Of a DNA stretch of 17,659 bases, positions 15,068 through 17,659 are shown piece after piece (within the stretch, counting starts at the first letter, position 1; each line of letters opens with the position of its first letter). This stretch comes from Candolleomyces eurysporus (lineage: Eukaryota; Basidiomycota; Agaricomycetes; Agaricales; Psathyrellaceae). The position numbers and the translations under genes are program-made. Where the stretch lies: positions 1 to 17,659 of the forward strand of contig JANBPK010000309.1 of the NCBI GenBank assembly GCA_027579435.1. Reading direction: 5' to 3'. The notes under the pieces are model-generated. The model was not told the DNA's origin and made no database searches. It saw only the letters and a program-made list of their open reading frames with translations.

Positions 15068-15134
15068 ATCAGTATATAGACAGTACCACACTAGCCATAC
15101 TACGATATGTACGATATCCCTAATGCTTAATCTG

Positions 15135-16650
15135 TCAACCCTGCTCCTGCTCCGCGCTACTATCACCCGACAGAGAGTCCTGCTCTTGCTGGTGCTCGGG
15201 CTGCTTCCAATTCCAAAGCTCAATAACACCTTTCCCATCCTTCTCAAGCCCACCCACAACGATCCTCTTTTCATCCACCAGGATCGTGTTCACTTTCTCT
15301 ATAGACGTGACGTTCCCTTGCCAGAGCTGCTTGAGTATAGCTCTCCCGTCGTTCGCTTGGGAGTCGTAGATCAATTCATACTGTGTGATCACACCCAACA
15401 TGGTGGATATCGTCAGGATTCGCGGTTCGTATGTCACCACCGCGCCAGATTGTGCGTTTACCGCGACGACGTTGGGTTGCGAGAACGCTCTGGTTAAGGA
15501 GGGACGAGGCGTTAGATACACCTATCGAACACTCTAAAGCGATGATGGAAGCTCAGACTCACAAGGCAACGATGGGGCCTTCAGCCACCTTGAGAGCCAA
15601 CATCTCTTCCCTGTTCAGTCCACCCCATTTCTTCGCTTTCTTCTTTGAAGGATGTTTTTCGCCACCGAAGAAGATGCATAGTCGGCCGTCGGCTGTACCT
15701 ACAGCGAGGACTCCCGTAGGTGAGAGAGCGGCGGCGACGACGAAGGGCGGGGACAATGAGACGCCGGCCTCTGCGAGTGTTGCGTCTGCAGGACGAGGTT
15801 GAGTGTATACATAGTGGATTCCGATTTCCGGTACGGAGAAGGAACGTACCCATTTTGGCTTCGGAGAGGAGCTCATCTTTGGTAAAATCAATGTGTCTGA
15901 CCGAGGTGTCGTACCCTGCGGATACCAGCTCCTTCGCTCTGTCTCCGATGAATTGGACCGAGCTGCAGATCTAGGGCAGGGTGAGGTTCGATGGATGCTC
16001 ATCAGNAAAGAAAAACAGTGAGTCGCTCACACTGTCGTGCTTTTGCTTCAGTTTCGTCAGAGATCCGGAAGTCAGGTCGATAATCCCGATAATCCCTGAG
16101 TCCAGGCCGAACGCAAGGTGGCTCTTGTTTCCATTAAGCGAAAGCTTACTGCGACAAAGCCAGGTTAGCCGTGCACAGACAACTCAAGATGTGATACACT
16201 ACAGACCTGGTTGACTAGATCGTCTTCTGTCTCTCCGACAGATATTGTTCCGAGAGCGTCCTCGAGTGTTTGAATCATTTTGGAAGAGTCGAGTTTGAAT
16301 TTCGAGATCTATGATTAAATCCCGGCTGAATGGGGGACCTCGAGTTGGAACTGTCCGTGCATACCATGCTACCATGAGCGACCCAGGCATCCCGAAGCTC
16401 CGAGCCTGATCTTTTGACGCAGATAATGGACGAAACCTCTCCGTTCAGATTCCGGATTGCTTTTACGACCTTGTCGGTCGACAGATCGTACACGCGAAGC
16501 GAACCGTCATCTATAAACGGATCAGGATGAGTTGGTTGTGGTCATCGAGGGTCAGCTCTCACCTGAACCGGCGAATAAATGGGATGCGTGCCCCAGGGCG
16601 AGGGAGGATATTGGAGCGGGGATCGAAAAGGTCTTGGAGATCGTGTACAT
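15135..16650 (-). CDS. WD40-repeat protein, WDR53-like, seven exons
   Basis: Predicted beta-propeller scaffold of 382 residues. Model: join(16650..16563, 16510..16365, 16308..16207, 16144..16031, 15970..15850, 15785..15563, 15489..15135). All six introns are GT..AG and every phase closes. The start is ATG at 16650 (MYTISKTFSIPAPISSLALG); the frame upstream opens only with TTG. WD-type blades are HLFAGSDDGSLRVYDLSTD, AWVAHGS, HLAFGLDSGIIGIIDL, ELVSAGYDTSVRHIDF, VLAVGTADGRLCIFFGG and RIVVGGLEKDGKGVIELWNW. The LSLNGNKSHLAFG, HDSICSSVQF and LVSAGYD order resembles what I recall of animal WDR53, so that is the best family guess; it is not proven. The C-terminus is Q/E-rich. The stop at 15135-15137 faces the Tim-like gene. 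Confidence 0.75.
15490..15562 (-). other. WD40 gene intron 6
   Basis: A 73-nt intron with a GTGAGT donor, a perfect CTAAC branch site and a TTAACCAG acceptor. It joins IVAL to AFSQPNVVAVN without a stop; an earlier AG would give an immediate stop. Confidence 0.8.
15971..16030 (-). other. WD40 gene intron 4, contains an ambiguous base
   Basis: A GTGAGC donor and CCCTAG acceptor join KQKHDS to ICSSVQF in phase 0. The single N at 16006 lies inside this intron beside an A run, so it does not affect the protein. Confidence 0.75.
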
Positions 16651-17619
16651 CGTCGAGGTCGAAGGCGGCGACGACCCTGACGCGTTATTTTTGACCGCAC
16701 GTGTGTTTTTCGGCGATTGCCGGGCGCTTAGAGTGAGCGTCTGCGAGATTTCGAAGTTCTTGTTCTTCTCATGCGACGCAAGACTGCGATTGTGGTATTC
16801 TATAGGCCGGTTTGAATGGACATCATGTCTTTGTTGGCGGAATGCACATCTTACTACAGGACAAATGATTTTATCGATAAGCAATTGCGACCGAGGAAAA
16901 TAATGGTTTTCTTGTTTCTCGATTCGGTTGAAATCGTCAGTGTGCTATCGCCGTTTCGACGCTGTTAGCCCTTTCCATAATAGCACGACCAGGCACCAGC
17001 TAGTACCAGCTGAGCGATGGCAATCAAACGAAATAGGACGTTAAGCAGCGTACGCCGTAGAAATGGCGTTCGTTATGATCTGCATCCCAAAGCAAACAGC
17101 CTCAAGGTCGGTTGGCGTGGAGTTAGTGAGAGTGATTATCGATAATCGGAGGAGGTTTGCTTCCAGCATACCGGCATCATCATTTGTTTCAAAGCTATGT
17201 CACCAAAGTTCACGGAGGCTTTGGTCAGGAATAGCTTGCTTGGCGGTGGGCACTAGGCCTTGCTGGAGCGTTCCTCCCAACCTCCAAGGTCCTTCTCCCG
17301 GAGTGCCCGGAGGATGAATTGGAGTTCGGACAGCTCGCACTCTCGGTGCCTGCTGGGAACGGCGTCCCAAGGAAGACAGAGAGAATGGTGTGCCTGCCTG
17401 GACCAAGCTGAAGGATGATTGATGCTTACATGAGCGGGCAGGTGCTGTGCTGACGCCGCTTTCGACCAGAAACGCTCTTATAGTATTTCCGCTTTCACCC
17501 CCCGTGCGGCGTGTTTGCCTGCCTTCATTCTCCCTTTCACCCCACCCAAACCGTCCAGCGGCTCCAGCACGCCGTTTCTCGTCGCTCCTTCCACTTTTTA
17601 TTAGGCGCCCGGCTCCACC
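16651..17619. other. Gap of about 970 bp, divergent promoter region
   Basis: This lies between the WD40 gene (minus) and the right-edge gene (plus). A plus-strand frame at 17063-17317 starts with ATG but shows no motif, and no RNA gene was recognised. The right third (about 17470-17618) is strongly C/T-rich on the plus strand, as is common before active fungal genes, with a TATAGTA at about 17478. Confidence 0.45.
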
Positions 17620-17659
17620 ATGTCGACCTGCGTGCCAGTGCCCACCCTCACCACCGTGA
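17620..17659 (+). CDS. Start of a plus-strand gene cut by the right edge
   Basis: An ATG at 17620 in an excellent context (CCACCATGTC) follows a long pyrimidine-rich tract. Thirteen codons are visible (MSTCVPVPTLTTV) and the frame is open to the edge. This is too little to identify a family. An ATG-less frame running through 17447-17659 was not used. Confidence 0.45.
   Translation, partial: MSTCVPVPTLTTV

Noticed and set aside
16651..16884. Upstream extension of the WD40 gene
   Set aside because: The frame opens with TTG at 16884 and its content is unlike a propeller. The ATG at 16650 starts directly on the first blade.
17063..17317. 84-codon plus-strand reading frame
   Set aside because: It has an ATG, but no motif, no splice context and no resemblance to a known family. 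It is no longer than expected by chance in this composition.
17200..17406. Minus-strand reading frame
   Set aside because: It opens with TTG and has a low-complexity Pro/Gly-rich composition. No supporting signal was seen.

Overview
The window looks like nuclear DNA of a filamentous basidiomycete, probably an Agaricomycete. Introns are short (46-84 nt where I could place them), with GT..AG ends, CTNA-type branch sites and pyrimidine tracts. The dominant content is a family of F-box-like proteins with an N-terminal helix and a leucine-rich body, a type that is greatly expanded in Agaricomycetes. No bacterial, viral or transposase features were seen.

Layout. (1) 1-2215: two short-helix F-box genes on the minus strand, the first running off the left edge. 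(2) 2764-13873: a decayed tandem array on the minus strand made of two related F-box families, called A and B here. Family A has three near-complete members (A1 5286-6820, A2 9503-11047, A3 12296-13873) and one chimeric pseudogene (A0 2764-3422). Family B has one intact member (7193-8761) and three relics (3716-4408, 4890-5160, 11758-12113). Scattered between them on the plus strand are relics of a mitochondrial Tim17/22/23-like gene (9075-9370, 11405-11757, 12116-12180), whose intact copy lies at 14154-15067. (3) 14154-16650: the intact Tim17/22/23-like gene (plus) facing a seven-exon WD40 gene that resembles WDR53 (minus). Their stop codons are 67 bp apart. (4) 16651-17659: a gap, then the first codons of a plus-strand gene cut by the right edge.

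How the pieces relate. Repeated junctions (B tail, spacer, A promoter, A 5'-leader intron, A start) occur three times. Divergent A/Tim-like pairs occur around A3 and, in broken form, A2, and a Tim-like relic also sits beyond the 3' end of A2. This suggests that an ancestral block of A, B and the Tim-like gene was copied in tandem and then eroded by deletion, unequal exchange and point mutation, with selection keeping one Tim-like copy and several F-box copies. Three single N bases all sit beside A/T runs. Two of them break A1, and ignoring them restores its frame, so A1 is probably intact. F-box proteins of this kind are expected to be SCF ubiquitin-ligase adaptors, but nothing in the window identifies their targets.
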